Of a stretch of 64,000 nucleotides of DNA, positions 11,882 to 24,727 are shown piece after piece (the first letter of the stretch is position 1; each line of letters opens with the position of its first letter). The translations under genes were made by a program, and so were the position numbers. The stretch spans positions 60,991,245 to 61,055,244 of the forward strand of contig CM037861.1 in assembly GCA_021292105.1 (NCBI GenBank). The letters are read 5' to 3'. The notes below the pieces were generated by a model that was not told the origin of the DNA, did not search any database, and saw only the letters and a list, made by a program, of their open reading frames with translations. Source of the DNA: Anadara kagoshimensis. Its lineage: Eukaryota; Mollusca; Bivalvia; Arcoida; Arcidae.

Positions 11882-12100
11882 CTAGGGCCACAAATTTAAG
11901 TGGTTTAAAGTGTGGGTTTATGGGTCACCATGCTCCTTACAGCCTAGGTTTAAATCCCATTTGTCAGTTCGCTTGCTTCAGGTCGCTGGGTTGTGTTGGG
12001 CACTCTATTTTCCTCCGCCTCTACAAAACTGACTGTCTATATATTTAAATGAAAGAATTTTGACTAAGGCTTTAAACACTGTTACTCTACTCTATTCTAA
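11882..12100 (+). mobile_element. SINE family C copy
   Basis: tRNA-like head with aagtggtttaaagtgtggg and gtttaaatcccat, then the family C body and tail (aaatgaaagaattttgacta). The 64-codon frame at 11854 lies in it and is not a gene. Confidence 0.65.
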
Positions 12101-12890
12101 CCTTTGACTTCTAAAAATTCAGAAATTATTTTTAAAACTGTACATGTATATATAACTTTTAACACCTATATATAAATCAATATGCTTATATCACAGAAAA
12201 TACTTTCAATCTCAAATCAAAGTTTAAAGTTATTTCAAAAAATTATAGTTTGGTGTTTTTTGGGGTTGGCATTTAGGATTTAATTAACAAATAAAGTTTT
12301 TTGGTTATAATATTACATGTGTTAGACTTAAATTTGTTATTGATCCAAAATCTGAAGAAAAAGTTTTTATCTTATCACAAAGTCAACAAAATGAAGAGAT
12401 TTTGTCTTAAACATGTACTTGACTTCTACTGGACATAGATCAAGTCTTATGTACCAGTCTAAGGCAGTAACCTTCCACATGTTTGACCCCAAAAGTTTGA
12501 CCTCTGGTTTTTTTAATAACTAATTAGATTTATATAAGTTAATTTTGAAATTTCATAAAGATGAAACAATTAAAATAACAATTTTATAATTTTTTCTATT
12601 GAAAATTTTTCAGTTTTAAAATTTTATGGTTTAAGTGATATGATTTTTTAAATTCAATTTATGAGGTCATATTACCAGGTCAAACTAGTCAAACTATACT
12701 GCCATCCAGTCAACTCATGAATCATGGCTGTAACATACAAAGATACCTGTGTTTGACACTTTCTGTTAAATCAAGACTTTTACCACCTTTATCTCAAAGT
12801 AGCTTACCTGACATTTGTCAAATAAATACTATAATGTTTATAACAACAGTAACCTAGATGACTTTTATAAGAAATATTGTTATGATGTAC
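12101..12890. other. AT-rich sequence, no gene seen
   Basis: No exon-like frame or recognised repeat. Confidence 0.5.
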
Positions 12891-12897
12891 CTACAGT

Positions 12898-13003
12898 AAA
12901 GACCTGTCCAAAGTTTAACAGACCTATCCAAAGCTTAACAGACCTGTCCAAAGCTTAACAGACCTGTCCAAAGCTTAACAGACCTGTCCAAAGTTTAACA
13001 CTA
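12898..13003. repeat. 21-bp array made from the MITE B end, 5 copies
   Basis: Units read gacctgtccaaagcttaaca with small changes. The sequence is the terminal inverted repeat of MITE B, present once in the copy at 985. Confidence 0.85.
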
Positions 13004-13009
13004 GGCTTA

Positions 13010-13355
13010 CGAGTTGAGTTGAGTTGAGTAATGGTTTTTTACGTCCCAGTCAAGAATATTTTACTTATATCAAGATGTCGCCAGCTATAGGCAAATTTTG
13101 CCTGTGCGTTGCGCTGATGGCATTATACAGCAGGGTTCTTTAGCATGCCAAGCCCACTATGAAACAGGACCTCGTTTGTATTTAAATCCCCATCTGAAAG
13201 AACTGTGACTTTCATTTCTTAATGCAGAGTGCTTGGTGAAAGAACGGGCACTACCCACTTTCAATTCTTTTGTCAAACCCGGCCGGGGATAGAACCCACG
13301 ACCTCCCACTTACGGAGCAAGCACTCTACCAACTGAGGTACCGCAGTGGTTACTA
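13010..13355 (-). mobile_element. SINE family A, near full length
   Basis: On the minus strand it begins gcggtacctcagttggtaga (A box), with tgggttctatcccc as the B box, then ccaagcactctgcattaag, the cgcacaggcaaaatttgcct region and a tail of gacgtaaaaaaccattactc with TCAAC repeats. Confidence 0.87.
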
Positions 13356-13759
13356 GGCTAATGAATTGGTGCCAATCTGCGGCTAATCTCTGCCCCTAGT
13401 CAGTAAGATATACTTTGGCAGCTTTTCAGTAGTTGCTATACTTAAACCAAGATTATTTTCACGGGGCGAAAAATTTAATGATTTCTGAAATCTGGCATTT
13501 CCCATAGATGTAATGTTCTCTTAACCAATATAAGATATGTATTATGATACATTAATTTGTACCTAGACATTTCCGGAAGGGTAAAATTTTTGCAGTAATT
13601 TCTTAAGCACAAAATAAGCAAAAATTTTACCCACACAAAATTGCCCCCTTTACAGTTTACGTCTTGTTAGCTAGCTATTTATATCTCGACCACTCTGGGT
13701 CCGAGCTTCAACTTCTCTCCATTAGCATAGTGTTAAGTTTTCGACAGGTCTGTACTGTA

Positions 13760-14720
13760 CTATCATAAGTATATAGGGACAGTAACCAAGACACTATGTT
13801 GTCATTATAGTTACTTCTTTGTTTGATTGGGTTATCTAAATTTGAAACTAAGGGATACCCGAAAGTGATTTAACTATTAAGTGAGCTTGTATTAAACTTA
13901 GGGCTTAATCTAGATTGTAAAAATTACAGATAGCTTTTAATTTTGATATCTAAAGCTTATATGTAGTGTCTATTAGCAACTAAGTTCAAATCTCACTGAT
14001 GTGAGAATGTTTGTTTGTAAACTTCCCCATGGTTGGTGCTTTGTATTTGGATGCTTGTGATCTTGGGATAAAGAACTGGTTGACAGGGAAATAAAATACT
14101 TACTGTTAAATTTCATTTTAGTTGACATCCTTGTCCTTTATGGTCAATGTAAAAAACATTAAAAACAAAATTTGCCTATACCTACCATCTCTAATTATTT
14201 TTCTAAGACCAATAGCAGAAACACATTTTTGTTTTCTTTGGCCTTACACAGGATTTAGTTACAGCACAAGGTAACAGAAATGGTATAGCAATAAGGCCCA
14301 TTGCCCCTTGTTAAATGTTCTTATGGAGCATAAGATACACAAAGATGTCCCGCGGGTGAGCAATAAGACCCATGAACCTCTCATCAAATGTTCTTTGTTA
14401 TCAATTTCTTTTGTGTATCATTCCTTGATACATTTACATAATATGTAATTGTCTGAGTCAGCTGTTTAATATGATAAATGTATTGTCCAGCTTGATGCAC
14501 ATGGATAAGTAATTATACTTTAATATTAATCTAAAATACCCTAACTTTGTACTTGCTGGTACTTTGATGTTGCAATACCAAAGACTTTAATGTATAAGTA
14601 TGTATGAATAAATATAAGTATAAATGAGTTAATTTCTTTTATTTTTCTGTATATTTTTGCAAATCAAAAAAAAAAAACATAAGATATTTTCCAGTCTTTA
14701 AGTAATTTTAATTGTTACAC
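13760..14720. other. no gene recognised
   Basis: AT-rich. No motif or exon structure seen. Confidence 0.5.
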
Positions 14721-14724
14721 AAGA

Positions 14725-14950
14725 TGCATGGGGTCTTAGATGACAGTGTCTCTCATGGCCTAACGTCAAATCTAACTTTGGACAGATCATAGTGTGAGTT
14801 AGTGTTGCTGAAGGACTGAGTTCTATCCTCTGGGCACTACATTTCCTCTGGGCACTACATTTCCTCCACCATACCATTACTGATCACCTCAATATAAGTT
14901 AAAGCACCTCCAATATGATATAAAACATTAATACTCTACTCCAATCCACT
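14725..14950 (+). mobile_element. SINE family C copy
   Basis: ggacagatcatagtgtgagt, a short duplicated ctctgggcactacatttcct, and the tail aatataagttaaagcacctc. Confidence 0.6.
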
Positions 14951-15149
14951 CCACAAGACATTCAAATAGTATAGTCATGTATTTTGTCTTCACAGAAGGT
15001 AATTTTAGCATATAGAGACAAATGAGCTACTACCTGACAAGAGGATTCCAGATTATCAATCTTGTAGAAAATTGGTCTCAGAGGAATAAGAAGCATTTAA
15101 AAATGAAAAAATAAATTAAAAATATTTTATAGTGGCTGTTATTTCAGAT

Positions 15150-15335
15150 TAATTGAAAAGGGGAGACAATTTTCTTTATATTTCTGATCAATAGAAAAGG
15201 GAGATAATTTACTTTGTATTGCGGATGAAAAGAAGGGGGGGCAATTTTCTTTGAATTTTTAATGAAAAGAAAGGGGGGGGACAATTTTCTTTGTATTGTC
15301 GATGTATAGAAAGGGGGCAGGGATGAGTAATTTTT
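15150..15335. repeat. degenerate G-rich minisatellite, 3-4 units of about 57 bp
   Basis: Units carry gaaaagaagggggg and acaattttctttgtattg. The minus-strand frame of 90 codons across it follows from the repeat. Confidence 0.75.
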
Positions 15336-15629
15336 TTCTTTGTCATTACTGGTTGACTTTGCACCAGTATATTGGACTTCTTCAGTCTTGTATATAATGT
15401 TTGTCTGCAATTTCACAGGCTAGTATGTGTACTGTCACACTAAAGACATTCGTAAGTTCACATTAGTACACAGCAGATTAGAAATACTGGCATAAAAATT
15501 ATCACATGTCAATTCTTTAGATTACCGTAATAAAAAAATTATAATTGTCATGAATAGCTATAAATAAATGCAGATGCGAAGTGCAACAAAATACAATCAA
15601 CCAAACCAACCAATCCCCAATGTAAATTT

Positions 15630-16109
15630 GAGGCCTTGGTGGCCAAGTGGTCTACAGCATATGCTTACAGATCACAGCCCAAGCTCCAGTTTCACAATCA
15701 TTCTTTAGCTAAGATTTTCCTTAACTTAAATCTAGCAAAATTTCAAATCTTTATTTTGTTGATTTTTAAGATATTCAGGAATTTAAGATGCCATTTTTAA
15801 GATCACTTCTAGATTTAAACATATGCATTTAGTTTTGACAAATATTTTCATCAGTATTTCCAAAAAAAAAATTAAAATTGCTAAATTTAAGTTAAGGAAA
15901 ATCTTAGCTAAGGAGTGATTGTAAAACTAGGGCCTGGTTCATATCCTACATGGGACAGATCCTAGACAACAAAGTTTGTCAGTTCACTTGCTGAAGATCA
16001 GTGGTTTTCTCTGGGTATTCCAGATTCCTCAACCATCCAAGAACTGACTGCCTCAATAAAAATGAAAGAATCTTGACTGTGACATAAAATGCCATTACTC
16101 CACCATTCC

Positions 16110-16111
<2 letters not shown>
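15630..16111 (+). mobile_element. SINE family C with a nested MITE C
   Basis: The tRNA-like head ccttggtggccaagtggtct is separated from the body (catgggacagatcctagaca, then gtttgtcagttcacttgctg) by an inverted-repeat MITE at 15681-15934. The SINE tail leads into a T40 run. Confidence 0.8.
15681..15934. mobile_element. MITE family C copy inside a SINE
   Basis: Left arm ccagtttcacaatcattctt with agattttccttaacttaaat; right arm the inverse, gttaaggaaaatcttagcta and gattgtaaaactagg. About 250 bp, non-coding. Confidence 0.8.

Positions 16112-16151
<40 letters not shown>
16112..16151. repeat. T40 homopolymer
   Basis: Forty consecutive T. It produces poly-Lys in two minus-strand open frames that are not genes. 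Confidence 0.97.
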
Positions 16152-16153
<2 letters not shown>

Positions 16154-17140
16154 ATCGCATGTTTTTCTGTCAACTCTTGTGTTTAAATAAATTTTAGATA
16201 AGTTAGTTGAGGGACAGCCTGGCAGTATTGAAATATATCTTGTAATTACCATATTTGGCATGATGCATCAGTGTACATGTACTACTATTCTGATGCCCAA
16301 GGTCAAGGTGAAATCAACAGATTACAATACTAATGCATGCATACTTTCTCCCACACAAATGTTTAATCCATAGAGTTAGTTCTTAGACATTCATAAGAAA
16401 TATTTGCCTTGTAAATGACAGGGGCATTTCTAATACAGCTGTCAGAAGCAATCAATACAAGGTCTGAATCCAGGAAACTTAATTTTTACAACTCTGAACA
16501 ATGCTTGATAGTTAATTTCATATAGCATCCTAGGAGCATAACTGAATCGGATACAAAATTACTATACAATGTAACAAGAAATTTTTGCATTAGATTGGGG
16601 CATTAAGAAGATGTGAAAATCAAATTTTATCTGGATATGATTCCTGTGTAATGGGGTTCACCAATGTACCATGTGATACCTCATAACATTTCTGCAGAAC
16701 AATTATTTCCATTGAAGATAGAATGGCTTCATTTCACATTTTCCTGTTAAAATGAAAATTTAGACGTAAATATTTTTCCAAAACATTCAGCACAAAGGTT
16801 AAGGAATATTGCTCACATGGTATGCTAGCAAACTCCATTATACAAAACATCACCCGATTTTCCAAAAATAAATGTGTGTATAACTTGAAAAACCGATTCT
16901 CACAAGAGTTAAGTGACACAAAAATTTCTTGATTTACAGTAGTAACTTTTACCCAATTTTATTGAGTTTTACCTTATTGTAAGTTCAGTCATATGAAATT
17001 ATCTTGTTATCAATAGAATTTAACAACCATCGATGACCACCATCTGTAGCTATGAGATTTTAAATTCTTTGCTTAAATTGTCAAAAATTGTAGCTTTATA
17101 TAGCACCGTATAATCTTCTAATTCAAAAGTAAGGCTATAT
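16152..17140. other. AT-rich sequence, no gene seen
   Basis: No supported gene or repeat. Confidence 0.5.
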
Positions 17141-17143
17141 ATA

Positions 17144-17322
17144 CAGTCAAACCTGCCTATAAAGGCCACCCAAGGGAACCAGTAAAAGTGGCCTTTATGG
17201 GCAGGTGGCCTTTATATGCAGGTTCAAATAATATGAATAAAGAACAATTGGACTACAATTCTACTGACCTTTATAAGCAGGTGGCCCTTATACAGAGGTG
17301 TCCTTTAAGGCAGGTTGGACTG
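17144..17322. mobile_element. Tc1/mariner-type MITE (family D), copy 2
   Basis: Ends cagtcaaacctgcctataaa and ggcaggttggactg, TA on both flanks. It is the reverse orientation of the copy at 3781. Confidence 0.87.
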
Positions 17323-17339
17323 TAGTACATTAGCTATCA

Positions 17340-18860
17340 CTTAGCTCAGGGTTCAAAATTGGAAGGTCCTGGACCTTTTGTTTTTAAAGCATCAGCCATG
17401 CTGAATGCTTTATAGCGATCGTTGGATTTTTTCGTATTTAGCGCCGCTCTCATTTCACCTTGACAGCCAATCAAATCCTTCGTTTCGACTGAAATTACGG
17501 GAATTTCCATATACGGTATCCCAGGTATGTATAAACTCTAATCTGGGTGATTGGGTCTCCCGGAAAGTTACGAAAGCAATGTTTTCATCATGTACACATG
17601 TGCCGATCTGAAATGTATTCATACGCGTATTAGTCCGTAATTGTTTTTGCTGTATATATATTTTAATTCTTCACTTTTGTATGATAATTTTAAGATAAAA
17701 ACCATAAAAATCCATTAAGTATACACCCCTCGGAAAACCCAACAAAAATGACGATCTTGTCAGTTCTTCTTTTTGACCTACAGTGCTGTACATGTGGTTG
17801 TTTTACAGTCGCCGCCATATTGGATTTTTTTAATTTACGCAAAGTGACATCGATAAATAAACACAAAGTATGCTCATTAAACAGTTTTTAAGTTAAATAA
17901 CTTTAAACATGGATCACATTTGATGATAAATTATATATATTTTTTAAAAATTGATTGTCAATAATATTTCGTGTTTGGGATATCCCGACCTGGTTCATTA
18001 ATATTCATCATAACGTCACGAGGATTTTCCCGCTTTCAATTCATTCCTGTCAGTTTGCCGGTAGCGAAATTATGCATAACAAAAAAGTAGAAATCAAAGA
18101 TTATTCCCAAAAATGTGATACGAAACTGAAAGAAGAAGTTTATTTACAAGTTATTGGCTATGTTGATAAATCGTTTGCGACTCGTGAAGTTGTGTAGGCT
18201 AGCTATATCGATACCGTAGTTCGTATGCAAATTAGCCATGTGTTTGGGGATGCCTGCATTTGACACCCGATGCCCCTGCTCAAATGTATTCACATAGCGT
18301 AGTGATTGACCTTTTTAGTCCAGTACACCCTTGCCCCTTTTAATATGATCATGACACCCTGTCCTTATTAGTTATCAGTTTAATATAAAAACGACATGCT
18401 TTAATTCGAATCTCTGAGCTACATACTTCCGATCTTCCGCACACACTCCACTTCTAACCATATGTCTCCGAAGACAAACAATTTCATCATCAATGTTCAT
18501 TTAAATACCTTTTCCAGTTGTTTATTTTGAATCAACAAAATAAATCGACAAGAAAGAACAACTTGAAATCAAAATGTAAACAAAACTGAAAAAAACGATG
18601 TTTTAAAATTTTCAGATAAAATTTATTTACCTTGTTACAAGTCCTTATTAGATCGTTTTTACAGTGGATATCCGATTAAAGTTGTTGTCAGTAGTTTAAT
18701 CCATGGTTTTTTACAACCTTTAATTTCTTTTCATGAAGCCATATTACTTTATTTCACATAATATGCAGGAAAACAAACAAAACCGTTATTGTGCTTTTTT
18801 AAGTTCTTCCGATTTCTAGAGCACCGTTGGTGAAGTAGAACAGAAACTAAGGGCGGGAAA
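17340..18860. other. mostly single-copy-looking sequence with two small open frames
   Basis: Frames of 68 codons (17405-17611) and 80 codons (17955-18197) occur in locally less AT-rich DNA. Neither shows a domain, signal peptide or splice context that I can recognise. Confidence 0.35.
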
Positions 18861-18869
18861 AATATGGTA

Positions 18870-19262
18870 CCAATCTTGTGAACTCAACTCCTCTTACAGT
18901 TTTCAACCAAAAACCTTGAAACTTCACAGAATTTTCTATATATATTGAGGATGTGCACCTGCCTTTATGGAAATATTTCAAGAATTTTTCCCCATTTTTC
19001 AAGACTTTGAAACTTAGTCACTTTTTAGCAAGTATTTGAATGGGGGTACCTACTTTGTGAACTCAACTCCTCCTACAGTTTTCAACCAAAAGCCTTGAAA
19101 CTTCACAGAATGTTTATATATATATGAAGATGTGCACCTGACTTTATGGAAATATTTCAAGATTTTTTCTCCATTTTTCCATACTTTGAAACTTAGTCAC
19201 TTTTAGCAAGTATTTGAATGGGGGTACCTACTTTGTGAACTCAACTCCTCTTACAGTTTCTC
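18870..19262. repeat. 178-bp tandem repeat, 2.2 copies
   Basis: gtgaactcaactcctcttac recurs at 18879, 19057 and 19235. The unit includes acttagtcactttttagcaa and tatttgaatgggggtacct. Confidence 0.88.
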
Positions 19263-19639
19263 TTAAATTCAAAGTAATTTTATTGTAACATTTTAGTTGT
19301 CTAAATAATAATCATTTAATTTTCAATTAATCGTATTCAGAAATATTTCCCCCTTTTGTACACAATTCTTGTCAACAAACTTTTTTGAAAGAGACAGTTG
19401 CCTGGACAACTTCTGTAATTGGGAGGTACAGATTATTAGCTTATTGTGTCAGTATGGTTTATGCCAATTCAGGCTTTTAAAGCTCACTTGGACAATTTAT
19501 ATATATTCATCAATAATTTAAAATACATTTAAATTATTTCTAAAACAAAGGTTTTATTTTTATTTTTTTTTCAAATTAATTGTGAATTCAATGAATAAAA
19601 TTAATGACTTCAACAATGGTTAATCTGTCAATTGCAAGT

Positions 19640-20488
19640 CAAGGGAAATAGCTGGTCATGGTGAAAGTTTTTTGTGATGATGACACTATATGTCGATGAT
19701 GATGTGGCATGATGATCTGATGAAGATGATGACAATAATAATGATGATGACGACATTCAGTTCTGCTGCTGCCGATGATGATGATGATGTCACCATGATG
19801 ATGATGATATGACATGAGGAGATATAATGATGATGATGATGATGTGACATGAGAGAGATATGATGATGATGTCACCATGATGATGATGTGACATAAGGAG
19901 ATATGATAATGATGTTGATGATGGTGATGACATGAGTTCTGTTGATGCCGATGATGATAATGATTATCGTGATGAAGAAGATGATAGTGATGGTGGTGAT
20001 GAAAATAAGCTCTGTTGCTATGAATGATGATGGTGATGATGACGATGTGTCTTGATGAACTATGATGATGATTATGATGGTGACATGAGTTCTGTTGCTA
20101 CCGATGATGATGATGGTGGCAATGATGACATTCAGTACTGCTGAGCACTGCCGACAGTATGATGATGATGATGATGATGGTGGTGATGACATTCAGTTCT
20201 GCTGCTGTCGATGATGATAATAATTCACGATGATGATGATGATGATGACAAAGCCAATGTCTTCATGCTGATGATGTGACATGATGATGATGATGATGAT
20301 GATGACATTCAGTACTGCTGCTGCTGATAATGATGATGATGTTACCATGATGATTATGTGACACGAAGAGCTATGATGATGATGTGACCACATTAATGAT
20401 GTAACATGGGGATTTCTAAAAATGATTAATATAATGGTGGTGGTGATTGTCATGGCATGGGTTCTACTGCTGCTGCTAATGACGACGG

Positions 20489-20519
<31 letters not shown>

Positions 20520-20580
20520 ATCTTCATGTTGATGATCAAAATGTGATATGAGGAGTGATAATGATGATGATGGTGGTGAT
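19640..20580. repeat. 0.9-kb ATG/GAT triplet array
   Basis: Long runs of GATGAT broken by recurring words such as gacattcagttctgctgctg and gtcaccatgatgatg. A higher-order repeat is visible. Minus-strand frames here are only poly-Ile/His/Ser translations. Confidence 0.93.
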
Positions 20581-21530
20581 TACAGATCCAGTTTGGGTTT
20601 TCTTCCAGTCAACTGCGTTTTAGTGGAGTTATGCCCCTTTCACTTTGTGAATTTTATCAAAATGATGGTTTCTCTGGACTTTTTTTCCGTTACACTTGAG
20701 ATATTTCACTCAGATTTGGGGTCGGGTCTTTAGTATCCTCTCTTGGTTTTTGAAAAATTTGAAAATTTATATTTATGCAAATTACTTAGTTTACTCAATT
20801 GATAAACATTGCGTGGCATGTCCATTTTGACCATTGTAACATATTTATATGTTAAAACCTAACAACTTGCATAAAAAGCAGACTTGTTGTTAGAAGCTTA
20901 CCGATCACAGTATCTATTATTTGCATGATTTCCATTTGTTACTGATTCATTAGACAAATCTCAGTTTCAAGTGCACATTTTTTTTATCAAATTGCTCAGT
21001 TTAGCTGATGCTTCAGTACCTTCAGTACTTTGATTATTTGTGGCAGGTCTCGCATACTGTTTTATTTATAAGTCCAGTATCAACATTGAAAGATGTTTGA
21101 GCAATCATGTACATTTTGTATATAGAAAAAGTAGATTGTCCTGGATATGACGGATCCATTGGACTCTTACAGTTTAATTATCAAGGGTCCCAATGTAAAA
21201 TCAGTAGGTCCAGAATTTATAACCCTGATGCTCTATTGACTGAGTTACTCTGTAACCTATGGAATCATATATAAATGTTATTTTTGTAATTTTACAGATC
21301 CCAGTTATACTCTAGCATAGTTAATTTTAGTAGATACTAGAATGACTTGCTAATAAATATTTATTGAAATTTTAGAAGTAAATACCAAATACTGAATGAG
21401 GGATCAATGGAAATGAATTCATCAGTGCCATGTAAACCGGAGATGTGTAAAACCGGATCTCGGTGACCTACTTTTATGAGGGTTCAGAGTTGTATATTGT
21501 TATTTCCATACATAGCATAATTACTGACTC
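20581..21530. other. no gene recognised
   Basis: 20610-20720 resembles dispersed molluscan repeat text (tggagttatgcccctttcac). The remainder is AT-rich without features. Confidence 0.45.
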
Positions 21531-21535
21531 TGGTT

Positions 21536-21776
21536 TGCAGATCATTCCTGAATCAAGATTTTCCTCAACTTAAATCTTGCTTTAAATCTTTATAATTTTG
21601 TTAATTTCCAAGATATTCAGAAATTTAAGGTGCCATGTGGAAGATCACTTCTAGCTTAAAACATTTTGTATTTAATTTTTTCTCTGAAACATTTAACTTA
21701 TTTTAGTATTTCCAAAAATAAGATTTTCAAAATTTGTTAAATTTAAGTTAAGGAAATTCATAGCTAAACTATGACC
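21536..21776. mobile_element. MITE family C, degenerate copy
   Basis: Left arm cagatcattcctgaatcaag with attttcctcaacttaaatc; right arm ttaagttaaggaaattcata. A further half copy follows at 21782-21850. Confidence 0.65.
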
Positions 21777-22150
21777 AGGCTGTAGTTTCACAATCAATCC
21801 CTAGCTAGAATTTTCCTTAACTTAAATCTGGCAACTTTTGGAAATTTTTAATGTTGCCACTACAGAAGATGCTTACAACTAGAAGCGAATTAAACAGACT
21901 GAGCAATATAAGATATATTGAGTTTAAAGCCATTGGTTTGTAGTTTACACATCTGGTTACCTAGTAGTACATTGAGTTTGAAAGTCATCACTTTGTGGTT
22001 TATAGAGATTTAACCATAAATTGAATTGGAAGCTCGGTGATAGCTTAGTCCTATGGGAATGTCATTATGCTGATAATACTTATAATATAATATATCATAT
22101 CAAAGCTTTTAGATGTATTTGTGTAAAATAAACATTCCAGAACAAACTGT

Positions 22151-22373
22151 TATAGGCAGACAACATTGACCTGTCTGGGTGACCTTTCATTAGGAATATT
22201 CATATATGATGGTCCATCTAATACGTTATGATTAGCAGTTAATACATAAATATTCTATATTCCTTATGGTGTAGAGGAAATAAACACTTAATGAATTCTA
22301 TATACATTAATTTACTGGTCTATTTTGAATATTTAAATTAAAGGTCAAGTGGACAGGTCAATGTTGTTGGCTT
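22151..22373. mobile_element. MITE family A, copy 2
   Basis: Ends tataggcagacaacattgac and ggacaggtcaatgttgttgg, 223 bp. The interior has taggaatattcatatatgat next to the left end. Confidence 0.85.
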
Positions 22374-23780
22374 TGTAGTTAGAGATCAGAAGAATTAGTG
22401 TGATGATGCAATTTTAATCAGCTGAGGAACACCTGGATTTTACCTGGCCTGATTGATTTTATTATAGTATTGTATCTAATCAGTTTCGCTATATTTTTTT
22501 ACCTGTCTGTTTCTAGGTGTGTTTATTACACCTGTTCAATAACGAGCATAGTTTAATTACTGCCTTTTTGATATTACCTTGATTCTCAATACACATTACT
22601 ACCACAGGTGTAATCCCTATAATGATCATGTTTCTGTTAATACCCCAGTTAAATTTACTCAGTTTAGCTCATCTGGTCAAAAGGTCATATCAATATGCCA
22701 CTGTGTATTATGGCATCAATAATTAACTGGCAATGGTATCAGGGTGGCTACAGATTTACACATCAGCTTGCCACCAAGTGAGTTTGTTCTTCCAAGAAAA
22801 ATGTTCAGCCAGTGATTTGTTTAAAAAAATGGATTCCATCCAAAGTCTTTTACTTAACCACTAGTCTCAGCTGAGCTGTCTGCACTATTTCATGCTTGAA
22901 CAAAATTATCTTGTTCTCTACTCAGCATCAAGACTTCATTATCCTCTGTCAAAATATATTTTCATAGTAACCTTTTACAAAGTTAGGAGGTGAAGTAATG
23001 GTGTATTATGCCTCAGTCTAGATTCTTTCACTTAATTATATTGAGGTGGTCAGCCCTGTTATTAAACTGTAATTACCAGAATTACCTCCCTTTTTGATCT
23101 TTGTTGATGTTTGATCAAGTAATTAATTGGTAATTTTTCACAAGAATTTTAGAATGTAGGCGTTTAATGCATTCAATAATTATAAATAGATTTAACAGGT
23201 TTCATTGCACAGCTTAAGTACAAGTTAATCACACTTCCTTTTAAAAATCTCTATTCATTAACTGTTTCTGTGTCTAATTTTAACAGGTTTTATTGTAAAG
23301 CTGATCATGTTCCTTTTTAAAATTCTCTTTCATTAACTGTCTCTGTAGTTTAATAAATCATTTCAAAAAAGTTTCAATCTCAACTTCACTGCATGGACTC
23401 TTAGCTATCTTCACAACAGTGCTATAACTTAAATTTTTATTTATATTTTGTACATATTTTCATTTATTTTTTAACTTTCCAGTACATGATCAAATCTCAA
23501 GTTCACATTGATTCCATAACTAATCTTTTCATTATATTAAATCTAGCAAATTTAAAATCTTCATGAGTTCTTTAGTTTTATTTATATATTATATATATTT
23601 TGGTTATTTATGAAACTTCCCTGTGTGATTAAATCCCAGGTTCACTGATTCCTTCACGGAGATTTTCCTTATATTAAATCTGGAAAATTAAAAATTTTCA
23701 TGAGTTCCTTAGTTTTGAAGATATGATTTCACAATCATCAATTAAGTAAAATGTTGGAGGAACAGTCTACAATGGAATAT
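22374..23780. other. AT-rich sequence, no gene seen
   Basis: Degenerate MITE C words occur from 23480 to 23760 (taaatctagcaaatttaaa, tgagttccttagttttga). No coding evidence. Confidence 0.45.
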
Positions 23781-23785
23781 TTCCT

Positions 23786-24356
23786 GGCCCAAATTTCACA
23801 ATAATTCCTTAAATCTGGAAAATTAAAAATATTTGTATGTTCCTTAGTTTTTAGCTCACCTGACCAAATATCACATGAGCTTACCGGTATGGCTTAGCAC
23901 AGCATGTGTTTGTTTGTGTTTGTGTGTCGTTGACACATATTTTTAACTTCTCTGAAACTACCAGACAGATTTCAATGAAACTTGGTCAGAAGTATATATG
24001 GGTTGGTGCAATTTAGATTTGTTTGTGGCATTGCCATGGGTACCATAACTAGGTCAAGGTGACCTAGGGGTGCAAATATCTTAAAAAATCTTCTTATCCA
24101 GACCTAGAAAAAATCTGATGTGATATTTGGCTTCTCTAGGGTGTTAAGCCTATACTTTGTTCATTTCTTTAAATTAGGACAAAAAATGAGTTACGCTTTT
24201 TTGCTTTTTATTTTGAAAACATCATAAAATAACTTCAAACTGTTATTACCGTTACTTGACTACCGGTATTGCATCAGGTAATGATACTGGGTTTTCAGTT
24301 TTGACATATTCTTGTAACTACAGAATTAGTTAAGGAATGATTGTGAAACTTGGGCC
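23786..24356. mobile_element. MITE family C interrupted by a 145-bp-core-type element
   Basis: Outer ends ggcccaaatttcacaataat and gattgtgaaacttgggcc are inverted. About 470 bp of the agctcacctg family is inserted at 23851. Confidence 0.78.
23851..24318. mobile_element. truncated copy 3 of the agctcacctg element
   Basis: It begins tagctcacctgacc and follows the left body of the 1831 and 5356 copies, including the AGGTCAAGGTGACCT palindrome at 24051-24065. It ends near ttttgacatattcttgtaac with no core units and no right palindrome. Confidence 0.82.
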
Positions 24357-24589
24357 AGTCTGCTTTAAGAATCTTACAATCTGTTTTATAAATGCTGCAG
24401 AGAAATACGAATTGGATATTAGGAGATTCTGTACTGGTGCCGGTATTCCATTAGCCAAAGTAGAAAACATTGATTTTGTTTTATACACTAAATGAGCCAG
24501 CAGATTGCAGTATTTCAATTGAAAACACTCTTATCCATATCATTATTTCTTCATGTTTATCATTACTTAGGCTTTATGTTTTGTGATAG

Positions 24590-24727
24590 AGTTATTCTTG
24601 ATGATGTATGAGACCTCTTTCATACCTGTTGTGATCGGGTTTTACTGATGAAGTATTTTACCTCTTTATAAAGTCTGTTGTGATTAGGTTTTTCTTGATG
24701 ATGTATTTGGCTTCTTTATAAAGTCTG
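24590..24727. repeat. left part of a 48-51-bp array split by an insertion
   Basis: Two to three units of gttgtgatcgggttttactg with gatgatgtatttggcttctt. The array resumes at 26740. Confidence 0.88.

Larger units (their letters stand above)
12893..13757. mobile_element. MITE family B, copy 2, with amplified left end and a nested SINE
   Basis: The left end acctgtccaaagtttaaca is repeated five times (see array) and the right end is gtgttaagttttcgacaggt. The interior is split by a minus-strand SINE A at about 13010-13355. Confidence 0.7.

Noticed and set aside
19639-20453. Poly-Ile/His/Ser proteins on the minus strand
   Set aside because: Translation of the ATG/GAT triplet array.
17349-21225. 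Possible 3.9-kb element with inverted ends (ggttcaaaattggaaggtcc against ggtccagaatttataaccc)
   Set aside because: Only about a dozen bases match with gaps, and the interior holds independent repeats. Not convincing.
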